Shown here: in pieces, positions 33,797 through 41,175 of the stretch
How positions within the stretch are numbered: the first letter of the stretch is position 1
Layout of the letters: each line of letters starts with the position of its first letter
Origin: JAJEAO01 sp963667635
GTDB lineage: Bacteria > Acidobacteriota > Vicinamibacteria > Marinacidobacterales > Marinacidobacteraceae
Direction: 5' to 3'
Length of the DNA stretch: 64,000 nt
NCBI GenBank assembly: GCA_965232015.1
Contig: OZ246946.1
Span: 3,410,001 to 3,474,000 of the forward strand
Position numbers and translations under genes: made by a program
The notes under the pieces: generated by a model
Database searches by the model: none
Seen by the model: the letters and a program-made list of their open reading frames with translations, nothing else
Told to the model about the DNA's origin: nothing

Positions 33797-35031
33797 AGAA
33801 GTCTGAAGGCGTGTCCCGCCGCGAGGCGCTTTTCGCCGCCGCCGGAACAGCCCTCCCGGCCGCGCGCGCCGCGTTTGCATCACCCTCGATCCAGACCACC
33901 GGCAGCACCGACTCCCGTCAGGTCGTGGTCGTGGGGGCCGGCGCGTTCGGCGGCTGGACCGCGCTCTGGCTGCTCCGTGGCGGGGCGCGAGTGACCCTGG
34001 TGGACGCATGGGGGCCCGGCAACTCGCGCGCCAGCTCCGGCGGAGAGTCCCGGCTGATCCGGGCGTCCTATGGTGCGAGGCGCATCTACAGCGTCATGGT
34101 GAAGCGAGCCATGGAGATCTGGCGGGAGCACCAGAGCCGCTGGAACGAGACGCTGTTCCACGACATCGGGATGCTGCGGATGGCGGACGAGGATCGCGTC
34201 GAGCGCGACCGAGTCTCGGGCGAGATCCTGCGGGAGCTCGGACTCGCCGTGGAGGAGTTCACCCCGGACGAGCTCGCCCGCCGCTATCCCCAGATCTCTC
34301 CCGAGGGCGTCGTCTCGGCGCTTCTCGAGAAGGACGCCGGCTACCTGCTCGCCCGGCGCGGCTGCCAGCGCGTCTTCGAGACCTTCGTCGCCGAAGGCGG
34401 GGAGTCCCGGCTCGCCCTCGCCACGCCGGGGGCGATGCGCGGCGGCCGGATGCGCGACATCGGGCTCTCGGACGGCTCCCGGCTGGAAGCGGACGACTTC
34501 GTCTTCGCGGGCGGCCCGTGGCTGGCCGAACTCTTCCCCGGTTTCGATCCACCGCTCGTCCGACCCACCCGGCAGGAGGTCTTCTACTTCGGCCCTCCCG
34601 CCGGACGGCCGGACCTCACCGACGCGGGCCTTCCGGGCTGGATCGGACCCGGCCCGTTCTACGGCATCCCCGGCAACCGCCACCGTGGTCTGAAGATCGC
34701 CGACGACCGTCGCGGGGAGCCCTTCGATCCGACGCACGGCGACCGCACTCCGTCAGACGCCGGGATTCGGGCCGCGCGGGAGTACATGGAAGGCCGCTTC
34801 CCGGCGATGCGTGGCGCGCCGCTCCTCGAAGCGCGCGTCTGCCAGTACGAACAAAGCGCCGACGCGAACCTCATCGTGGACACCCATCCGGAAGCCGACA
34901 ACGCGTGGATCGCGGGCGGCGGTTCCGGCCACGGCTACAAGCTCGGCGCCGCGCTCGGCGAGATGCTCGCCGCCCAGGTCCTCGGCGAGCAGGAGAAGGA
35001 ACCGTTCTTCTCGCTCGACCGGTTCGGATAG
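33793..35031 (+). CDS. Second exported sarcosine oxidase-like FAD oxidoreductase
   Basis: The 412-residue product is a close paralogue of the gene just upstream, sharing VVVVGAGAFGGWTALWLL, SSGGESRLIRASYG, the Cys of ARVCQYEQSADANLIVD and GGGSGHGYKLGAALGE. A Tat-type leader (MKKSEGVSRREALFAAAGTALPAARAAFA) predicts export. Unlike its neighbour it ends cleanly at EPFFSLDRFG, which shows where the native fold stops. It begins in an ATGA overlap with the upstream gene. Together with the interrupted class V aminotransferase next door, these genes suggest a periplasmic route for amine or N-methyl amino-acid oxidation; this is inference. Confidence 0.87.
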   Translation: MKKSEGVSRREALFAAAGTALPAARAAFASPSIQTTGSTDSRQVVVVGAGAFGGWTALWLLRGGARVTLVDAWGPGNSRASSGGESRLIRASYGARRIYSVMVKRAMEIWREHQSRWNETLFHDIGMLRMADEDRVERDRVSGEILRELGLAVEEFTPDELARRYPQISPEGVVSALLEKDAGYLLARRGCQRVFETFVAEGGESRLALATPGAMRGGRMRDIGLSDGSRLEADDFVFAGGPWLAELFPGFDPPLVRPTRQEVFYFGPPAGRPDLTDAGLPGWIGPGPFYGIPGNRHRGLKIADDRRGEPFDPTHGDRTPSDAGIRAAREYMEGRFPAMRGAPLLEARVCQYEQSADANLIVDTHPEADNAWIAGGGSGHGYKLGAALGEMLAAQVLGEQEKEPFFSLDRFG

Positions 35032-35450
35032 CCGGCCCGCTCACGGCGGCACGCGGACCGGCGTCGTCGGCCTACGCGAGTCGCCGGATCACGCCCAGCA
35101 GCCGGTCCACGTCGTCCCGGTTGTTGTACATCGCAATCCCGGCGCGGAGCAGACGCCCTTCCTCCTGAAACGTCACCGCCACGCCCTCGGCGTCGAGCGC
35201 CTGACTGAGCCGTGCGTGATCCAGCCCGTGGTGGAAGCTGACGATGTTGGACGGGTTCTTCGGCGGCGTGAACATCCGCATCCCGAGCGCCGCGGCGTCC
35301 TCCCGCAACCCGGCTGCAAGCGCATGGGTGTGCCCGGCGATCCGATCGAACCCGATCGGTTCGATGAACTCGAGCGCTGCGTCCATCGCGACGACGGGAC
35401 CGAACGCGAGGCTCGCGTACTCGAACTTCCCGGCGCTCGCGTCGAGGCGG

Positions 35451-35454
35451 AATT
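35451..35454. repeat. Target-site duplication, left copy (AATT)
   Basis: AATT at 35451-35454 is repeated at 36952-36955 directly outside the two inverted ends of the IS. Confidence 0.85.
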
Positions 35455-36884
35455 CAGGCTGTGGACAAAAGCCCTTTTGGCCAGGAGTGGAGATGCTGGT
35501 ATGGCACCTGGCGCGGCATGAAATGTGACGACGCCGGAAGCCGAGCAAGCCGAAATCGCGTCCCGAGGACGCCCCGCAGCCTCCAGAGGGCCCGGAAACG
35601 GCTCTGAAGGCGTCTCAGGCGCTCAAAATGCGACATCCGCGCCAGGCGCCGATACCGCTGCAGCGTTCTCGGCGTCCCGACCCCATACCGCGTCCGCATC
35701 AGCAGCCCCAGATTGAACGCCGCAGCGTGGATCTGGAGTCGTTTGCCGATGTTCTCCCGCCCCCGCAGATACAGCCGCCGCAGCCCGCCGGTCTCGTAGC
35801 AGTGCGCGAACGAACGCTCCACCACCTCCCCTCGCCGCGCAAGCCACCCCTTCGCGCAGGACCGCCGGATCCGACGCCGGTTCAGATACACCGCTTTCTT
35901 CTCCTCCTCCTTCCCCGCCCACTTCCGCCGCCCCCGCTGCGGCTCCGCCACATACGACCGCAGCCCCTTCCGCTTCAGCCCCACCATCGTCTCGTCGGAG
36001 TGATACCCCTTGTCGCACACCACCACCCGCACCTTTCCCCGCTCCACCTCCGCGTCCTCCAGCCGCGCCTCCATCTCCTCCACCGTCGTCTCCAGCGTCT
36101 TCGTGTCCCCCTGGTCTCCCGGCTGAACCACCACCGCCGCCATCGCACCGGTCTCCAAGTCCACCGCATGCTCCACCTTGTGCAGCATCCGCGTCTCCCC
36201 GCTCTTCATCTTCCCGATCCGCGCGTCCGGATCCACCGGCTGCGTCCATTCCCGGTTCCATCCGGTCTTCTTCTTCCTCCTCCGCTTCCGGTCCACCCGC
36301 TTCAGATCCGCCAGCGTCGGCGTCTCGATCCCCGACTCCCGCGCCAGCCGGCGCAGAAACTCCCGATACGCCTCCCCGCTGTCCCGGCGCCGGATCGCCC
36401 GCAGCGCCGCGTTCGCCCGCAGCGTCGTCCCGTCCACCCCCAGCTTCCGCCCCCGCAGCAACTTCGACTCCCGCAGCCGTCTCAGAACCCACGTGAACAC
36501 CTCCTCGTGCGCCTCCAACGAGATCCGCTTCCGCGCCTTCGACAGCGTCGAGTGGTCCCACCCCCGATCCGTCGGCCCCAGCCCCACGAACTCCTTCAGA
36601 CTCAGCGAGTCCCCCAGCTGCCAGGCGATCCCACGCTCCGACGGGATGCCCTCGAAATACCCCACCATCAGCAGACGGAAGTAGCTCTCCGGCGGCATGC
36701 TCGGCCGGCCTCTCCCCGACGCGTAGAACTCGCGACAGACATCCTGCGCGTGGTCGTCGAACCCCGCCTCATCCAAAACCTGGTTCAGCCCCCGGTAAAA
36801 CGCACAGCCCGGACCTCTCGCGATGTCCGTCGTCGCAATCCACAACTTCCCTGGCCGTTCCACACGGCGCTTGCCCATCGCCAT
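35454..36884 (-). CDS. Transposase, IS1182/IS5-superfamily type
   Basis: This intact 476-residue transposase has an N-terminal DUF772-like helical domain (MPPESYFRLLMVGYFEGI, ISLEAHEEVFTWVLRRL) and a DDE catalytic core: first Asp in RKLGVDGTTLRANAA, second Asp in VVCDKGYHSDE, and Glu in RRGEVVERSFAHC. The Lys/Arg-rich linker (RKRRRKKKTGW) is likely DNA-binding. The reading frame runs to the very end of the element: the stop codon is made of the terminal TG of the IS and the first base of the AATT target duplication. Base composition is like the host's. Confidence 0.93.
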   Translation of the reverse strand: MAMGKRRVERPGKLWIATTDIARGPGCAFYRGLNQVLDEAGFDDHAQDVCREFYASGRGRPSMPPESYFRLLMVGYFEGIPSERGIAWQLGDSLSLKEFVGLGPTDRGWDHSTLSKARKRISLEAHEEVFTWVLRRLRESKLLRGRKLGVDGTTLRANAALRAIRRRDSGEAYREFLRRLARESGIETPTLADLKRVDRKRRRKKKTGWNREWTQPVDPDARIGKMKSGETRMLHKVEHAVDLETGAMAAVVVQPGDQGDTKTLETTVEEMEARLEDAEVERGKVRVVVCDKGYHSDETMVGLKRKGLRSYVAEPQRGRRKWAGKEEEKKAVYLNRRRIRRSCAKGWLARRGEVVERSFAHCYETGGLRRLYLRGRENIGKRLQIHAAAFNLGLLMRTRYGVGTPRTLQRYRRLARMSHFERLRRLQSRFRALWRLRGVLGTRFRLARLPASSHFMPRQVPYQHLHSWPKGLLSTA

Positions 36885-36951
36885 GCCTACAAATTGTAGA
36901 ACCCCTCACGATCCCCGACCCCAAAGACCTTCGGACTTTTTCCACAGACTG
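35455..36951 (-). mobile_element. 1497-bp insertion sequence (IS1182/IS5-like)
   Basis: The element is bounded by imperfect inverted repeats: CAGGCTGTGGACAAAA (35455-35470) and, on the other strand, CAGTCTGTGGAAAAAG (36951-36936), identical at 13 of 16 positions. It is flanked by a 4-bp palindromic AATT duplication. One transposase gene fills it. Removing the element plus one AATT rebuilds the host gene in frame, which confirms the ends to the base. Confidence 0.92.
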
Positions 36952-36955
36952 AATT
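36952..36955. repeat. Target-site duplication, right copy (AATT)
   Basis: Right-hand partner of the AATT at 35451-35454. Confidence 0.85.
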
Positions 36956-37856
36956 GGTGGCCCGGCAGCCGCTCGGCGACCTGCCCGTGCCCGTGCCGGT
37001 CCGGGATCAGCCAGTCGAGGTGTTCGCGGCGCACATAGAACGGCGCGCAGCCGAAGTCGGCGTGGAGCCACTTGTAACCGTTGCCGCAGGCGAAGTCCAC
37101 CTTTTCGTCGTGGAGGCTGGTCGGAAAGGTGCCCCACGCCTGGACGGCGTCGGCGAAGAGATACGCCCCGTGGGAGTGGGCGAGGTCGGCCAGAGCGGGG
37201 ATGTCGTAGCGGAAGCCGTTGCGGTTCGACACCCAGGCGACGCTGAGGAGGCGGGTTCGGTCATCGGTCTGCGCGGCGAAGTCTTCGACACTCACCACGC
37301 CGTCCCGCGACGGGATGATCCGGAGTTCGACCCCCGCCCGGCGCTCGAGCTCGCGGTAGAGCACGAAGGTCGTCACGAAGTGCAGCTCGTCCACGACCAC
37401 GTTGTCGCCCGGCCGCCAGTCCATCGCGTTCACGACGATGTTTTCGGCGTCGCTGGTGGAGTAGAGGAAGGCGAGTTCGTCCTCGTCGGCGCCGAACAGC
37501 CGGGCGAAGCGGGAACGCGCGCCCGCCACCGCCTCGCCATTCGCCACCAGCTCGCGCCGGAGCATCTTGTTGTCGGCGTAGCGGTGCAGGGCGTCGCGGA
37601 CCGGAGCCGACAGCGGTCCCACCGCCGCGTTGTTCAGGTAGGCGAGCTCCTCGGCGACCGGGAAACTGTCCCGGACCCCAAGCGGATCCGTCGCCCCGGC
37701 GGTTGAGCCCGCCGAATCCGGCCGCTCCGACTTCCCGCGACCAGCCGATTCCCCCGCGAGCGCGCTGGCGCCCGGAACAGCGGCCAGCCCGGCCGCCGCG
37801 GTGGTCCGGAGGAAGCGTCGCCGCCCCCATGAGTTGTGCTGTTCCGTCGGCTTCAT

Positions 37857-38255
37857 CTGGATATCCTCGGCTCGAGGGGCGCTCCCCTCCCGACCGAGTG
37901 TATGACCGCCCCGACGCACCAGATCGTGTACGGGCCCACGCCTGCCGGCCGAGATGCCCTCGAACTCGGCGCCGCTGTCGGAGGGCGTCGTCTCGACCCT
38001 GTGCTGCGCTCGGTGCGCGAGCGGGTCCGCGAGGGGCGGGGGAAGATGTCGAGGAAGCGCTGGACCAGCCGGCGCCGAGGTCGGGGGAGGCGACGGCCAT
38101 GGAGCGCCGGATCCCGGTGGCGATCCCGCGGCGGGTGTCCCCGGCGATCCGCTCGCCGGGGCGTTCGGGACCTAGCCCCCGGGCCAACTTGTTCGCGGAT
38201 CGAGGTGCTACGCTCGGGTTCGATTCGATCGCAAGGGAGGCGAGGGGACTGCTCC
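37857..38255. other. 399-bp region without a convincing gene
   Basis: Several short frames cross this stretch but none has a ribosome-binding site, recognisable motif or natural composition throughout. It must contain the promoters of the divergent aminotransferase and nuclease genes. GAGTGTATGACCGCCCC at 37896-37912 resembles GAGTGTGTCTCCGCCCG at 40299-40315, which likewise lies upstream of a second MKPTE-like start, so part of the region may be duplicated. Confidence 0.3.
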
Positions 38256-40088
38256 ATGCACTACGAGAAAATGACGCACAACGACGCGGGGCAGCGGGTC
38301 GCTCCCCGCTCGCCCTACGACGAAGGGTGGAAGGAGTGGGTCTCAGCGACCGGGGTCCGTGGCTATATGCTCGGGGAGACGCTTGGGGATTGGCTGAACC
38401 TCTACGGTGGAGACCTCGGGTTCGAGAAGGATCCTGAACCGGACCGGAGGCTGGACCTTCGGGAATTCAACTTCAGGAAGGGGGCGGAGTTCGAGGAACG
38501 GGTGGCGCGTTACTTCGAGGATCAACTCGCGCGCCTCGAGTTCGACGAGCGAGCTGAACTGGTCCGCATCACGCCGATCCGCGCAAGCAGCCGGGACCCG
38601 AAGTACGCGGAGGCTACGCTCGACGCGCTCGCGGATGGCCGCGGGATCGTTCACAGCGGCGTTCTGTGGAACCCGGAGACCCGAACTTACGGCGTCCCTG
38701 ATTTCCTCATTCGGTCCGATGTCTTCAAACGTCTGTTTCCCGGTCATCCGGACCCGTACGGAGACTCCGTCCGCAGCGGAGATGAGGCCGGAGCGTTGGA
38801 CTGGCGCTATGTCGTTGTGGACGCCAAGTTCACGACGCTCTCCCTCTTGAAGGGAAAACAAACCCGCGGGAAACTCGGAAAAACGCGTTCGTCTCCGGCA
38901 TACAAGGCGCAGCTTTTCCTCTACAACGAGGCCCTTGGCCGGCTGCAGGGGGAGGCGCCACGCGTGGCTTTCCTGTTGGGTCGCGGGGAACGAGGTTCCA
39001 GCGCTACGGAGAAACTCGCATGGGTCGTGATGAAAGACGTCGAGCAGCGCACGAAGGCTGCCGTAAAGTGGGTTCGCGACCTGCGGTCGGAAGGCGGGAC
39101 CTGGCGGGTGCTGCCGGAGCCGAGTCGTCCGGAGCTTCGGCCTCCAGGCACCGGCGATTGGCCGTGGACGGGCGCCATCCGGCAGATCACGGACCATCTC
39201 GGCGATCCGATCCGGCTCTGGCAGGTCCGCGCCAAGGGACGCGACAAGGCCGTCAGAAACGGCATCACCTCGTGGCGTGACTCCGGGGCGACTGCAGCTT
39301 CCTTCGACGTCACGGGACCAGCGACTGGGCCGAGGCTGGATGCGATTCTGGACGTGAACCGCACCGAAGGACCGATCGTGCGGCCAGTGCGCGTCACCGG
39401 CGCCGACGAGACGTGGCGCGACCCTTACAGCCTGGAGTTCTTCGTGGACTTCGAGACCGTGAACAACACGAACGACGACTTTCGCCGCTTCCCCGAGAAA
39501 GGCGGGCAACCGATGATCTTCATGATCGGCTGCGGACACATGGAGGAAGGCCGATGGCGGTTCCGCTGCTTCGTGGCCGACCGGTTGACTCCGAACGCGG
39601 AGGCGGAGGCGATCGATGCGTGGATCGAACACATGAGCTCGGTCGGAATTCGCTTCGGTGTGGCCGAGGAGGCCCCGCGGGTATTCCACTGGGGGCATGC
39701 GGAAAAAGTGAGGCTGGAGACGGCGTACGATTCGGCATTCAAGCGGCACCCGGACAAGGACTGGGCGTCCTCACTCAAGCTCGGGTGGTTCGATCTGCTG
39801 AGCGAGGTCGTGCAGGCGCAACCCGTGGTCGTGCGCGGCGCCTTCGCATTCGGGCTCAAGGAGGTTGCAAAAGCTCTCCACGGCCACGGCCTCATCAGCA
39901 CCGAGTGGGGGGACTCGGAGGTGGACGGGCAGGGCGCCATGGTCGGTGCGTGGCACAGCGACCGAGAGGCGGAAGACAGGGGAGTCCGACTGATTGATAC
40001 GGATCTCATGCAGGAGATCCGGCGCTACAACCAAGTGGACTGCAAGGTGATGCAGGAGATTCTCGAGTACCTGCGCCAGCATCACTAA
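38256..40088 (+). CDS. RecB-like nuclease with C-terminal RNase H-like domain
   Basis: The 610-residue protein has two nuclease-like halves. The N-terminal half contains a PD-(D/E)XK core: VPDFLIRSD (Asp149) and YVVVDAKFTT (Asp189-x-Lys191). The C-terminal half begins FFVDFETVNN (Asp398, Glu400) and ends in YNQVDCKVMQEILEYL, an RNase H/DnaQ-like pattern. The layout resembles TM0106-type RecB nucleases or DUF2779 proteins, whose role is unsettled but which occur in defence and mobile regions. It stands alone with no helicase partner. It is the first gene of the accessory island. The start at ATG 38256 follows GGAGGCGAGGGG; ATG 38271 is also possible. Confidence 0.75.
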   Translation: MHYEKMTHNDAGQRVAPRSPYDEGWKEWVSATGVRGYMLGETLGDWLNLYGGDLGFEKDPEPDRRLDLREFNFRKGAEFEERVARYFEDQLARLEFDERAELVRITPIRASSRDPKYAEATLDALADGRGIVHSGVLWNPETRTYGVPDFLIRSDVFKRLFPGHPDPYGDSVRSGDEAGALDWRYVVVDAKFTTLSLLKGKQTRGKLGKTRSSPAYKAQLFLYNEALGRLQGEAPRVAFLLGRGERGSSATEKLAWVVMKDVEQRTKAAVKWVRDLRSEGGTWRVLPEPSRPELRPPGTGDWPWTGAIRQITDHLGDPIRLWQVRAKGRDKAVRNGITSWRDSGATAASFDVTGPATGPRLDAILDVNRTEGPIVRPVRVTGADETWRDPYSLEFFVDFETVNNTNDDFRRFPEKGGQPMIFMIGCGHMEEGRWRFRCFVADRLTPNAEAEAIDAWIEHMSSVGIRFGVAEEAPRVFHWGHAEKVRLETAYDSAFKRHPDKDWASSLKLGWFDLLSEVVQAQPVVVRGAFAFGLKEVAKALHGHGLISTEWGDSEVDGQGAMVGAWHSDREAEDRGVRLIDTDLMQEIRRYNQVDCKVMQEILEYLRQHH

Positions 40089-40198
40089 CGAACGGCTTCT
40101 CCCCGTGGCCTCCGCATGACGCTCGTCATCGCATAGGGGGCCGTCGTCCTGATGTGCAGCCAGTGCTCCGCCGGAAAGTCGTGGAACGCCAGCAGCGC
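40085..40198 (-). pseudogene. Relic of an IS256-type (mutator) transposase
   Basis: On the minus strand this piece reads ALLAFHDFPAEHWLHIRTT and then degenerates (APYAMTSVMRRPRGEAVR) to a TAG that overlaps the stop of the nuclease gene. The segment matches the well-known IS256 family stretch that reads FYDFPAEHWxHLRTTNPIES, so it is the C-terminal end of such a transposase. No other part of the element remains. The rest of 40199-40319 holds no gene. Confidence 0.6.
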
Positions 40199-40319
40199 CT
40201 ACCGATCCACATGTTCGCGTGTTCCGTCGGCTTCATGAGGACCGCATCAGGACTGCATCGATCGGGCGAGTCCGCCGGCAGGGCGACGCCCGCCGATCGA
40301 GTGTGTCTCCGCCCGGGCT

Positions 40320-40664
40320 CTACAGGTCAAGTACCAGGCGGAGGCCTTGTTCGACGCGAGTCATCCATCGCGGCGACGCTTCCCCCGCGTGATCCGTGAG
40401 GCGGTCTTCGTTCAGAGTCAGGATCTGCGCGATGTTCGCGACCGAGTCTCTCGGGAGCCCGGTGACCCTGGCGGGGAGGAGGACGTTCCCGGGCGCTTCG
40501 GCCAGGCGCGTGTTCGACGTGAGCGCGACAGTGAGCACGGTCCGGAGGCGGCTGGCGAGGAAGGCATCGGACTGCACCACGAGCACGGGCCGACGGAATC
40601 CAGGCTCCGACCCGCGCGGCGAAGGCAGATCAGCCCACCAGATCTCGCCGCGGCGAGCTACCAA
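40320..40664 (-). CDS. mazF: MazF/PemK-family endoribonuclease toxin
   Basis: This 114-residue protein is a MazF/PemK toxin, which cuts mRNA at short sequence motifs and arrests growth when its antitoxin is lost. Typical segments are RRGEIWWADLPSPRGSEPGFRRPVLVVQSD, the core strand VLTVALTSNT, LLPARVTGLPRDSVANIAQILTL (with the Ser/Asn of the active region) and the C-terminal helix VEQGLRLVLDL. Its start overlaps the end of the antitoxin gene by 7 nt, which fits coupled expression. Confidence 0.9.
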   Translation of the reverse strand: MVARRGEIWWADLPSPRGSEPGFRRPVLVVQSDAFLASRLRTVLTVALTSNTRLAEAPGNVLLPARVTGLPRDSVANIAQILTLNEDRLTDHAGEASPRWMTRVEQGLRLVLDL

Positions 40665-40894
40665 TCCTCGCGCCCCACGGCCTCCGACTGGGCCGCAGCG
40701 AACACCGGATCAAGGCCATCCGGCTGGTCCGGCAGGACTTCGTTCAGCTTCGCCGCGATGGCGGCCGCGCGCCGCCGGTCAAGGTATTCGGTGAGCGCCT
40801 TCGCATAGAGCCGGCTCCGGGAAATTCCCTTGCGTCGGGCCGCTTCGTCGGCGCGAGCGAAGAGGTCGTCCGGCAGCGAAATCGCGGTCTTCAT
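40658..40894 (-). CDS. Ribbon-helix-helix antitoxin of the MazF pair
   Basis: The 78-residue protein begins with a ribbon-helix-helix DNA-binding domain (MKTAISLPDDLFARADEAARR, then KGISRSRLYAKALTEYL) and ends in a disordered acidic stretch (LPDQPDGLDPVFAAAQSEAV) that would wrap around the toxin. It is transcribed first, with the toxin overlapping its end. Two direct TCATAC repeats one helical turn apart upstream are the likely operator for autorepression. Confidence 0.88.
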   Translation of the reverse strand: MKTAISLPDDLFARADEAARRKGISRSRLYAKALTEYLDRRRAAAIAAKLNEVLPDQPDGLDPVFAAAQSEAVGREDW

Positions 40895-40902
40895 GAGGGA
40901 AT

Positions 40903-40919
40903 CATACGTTTGTCATACC
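40903..40919 (-). promoter_or_regulatory. Probable operator of the MazF-type pair
   Basis: Two TCATAC boxes (40903-40908 and 40914-40919; GTATGA on the coding strand) are exactly 11 bp apart, 8 nt upstream of the antitoxin start. Direct hexamers one helical turn apart suit ribbon-helix-helix dimers binding side by side. Confidence 0.5.
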
Positions 40920-41120
40920 CGTTGGGTCCGCGCCGACGGCCTCTCCCGTCCGGCGGCGGAACGAGGTGGCTGCGAGAGACGGGGCGAGTCCCTGAACAGC
41001 GCCCGGAAGCCGCCGGCTCACGCCCAGTCGAAGTCCTCTGGCACACGGAAGTCCCGGCCGGGAACCCGGGCCGACGTACCGGCCGGGACTCCACCGTGCT
41101 CCCGCGCACGAGCGAGGGGT

Positions 41121-41140
41121 AGCGACACGTGTTGTCGTAT
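41121..41140 (+). promoter_or_regulatory. Conserved motif upstream of ankyrin gene 1
   Basis: AGCGACACGTGTTGTCGTAT lies 36 nt before the start of the first ankyrin gene. A nearly identical motif (ACGCGTGTTGTCACAT) precedes the second ankyrin gene at the same distance, while the sequence around it differs. This points to a shared control element. Confidence 0.45.
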
Positions 41141-41175
41141 GCAGCGCGTAGCGTCTCAGGAGCCATGGGGGAGCG

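Larger units (their letters stand above)
35072..37856 (-). pseudogene. Class V aminotransferase interrupted by an IS element
   Basis: The 5' part (37856-36952) encodes a Tat leader (RRRFLRTTAAAGLAAVPGASALA), the N-terminal domain and the PLP lysine segment (CGNGYKWLHADFG) of an isopenicillin N epimerase/SufS-like aminotransferase. The 3' part (35450-35072) encodes the C-terminal domain (FEYASLAFGPVVAMDAALEF to DDVDRLLGVIRRLA). The IS at 35455-36951 separates them. Joining 37856-36952 to 35450-35072 gives 1284 nt, an uninterrupted frame of 427 residues reading LPGHQFRLDASAGKFEY across the junction. The truncated product may still be translated but lacks its C-terminal domain. No internal decay is visible, so the insertion looks recent. 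Confidence 0.9.

Noticed and set aside
36178..36684. Plus-strand open frame opposite the transposase
   Set aside because: Arg/Pro/Ser-rich shadow of the transposase gene, which has a full DDE core on the other strand.
37900..38187. Minus-strand frame reading IAGDTRRGIATGIRRSM within the 399-bp gap
   Set aside because: It looks locally natural but the remainder is Arg/Ser-rich, lacks a ribosome-binding site and crosses the aminotransferase promoter.
41050..41120. Minus-strand stretch reading GRDFRVPEDFDWA before a stop, like an antitoxin C-terminus
   Set aside because: The similarity to Phd/VapB ends is too short, and no start or DNA-binding domain is present.
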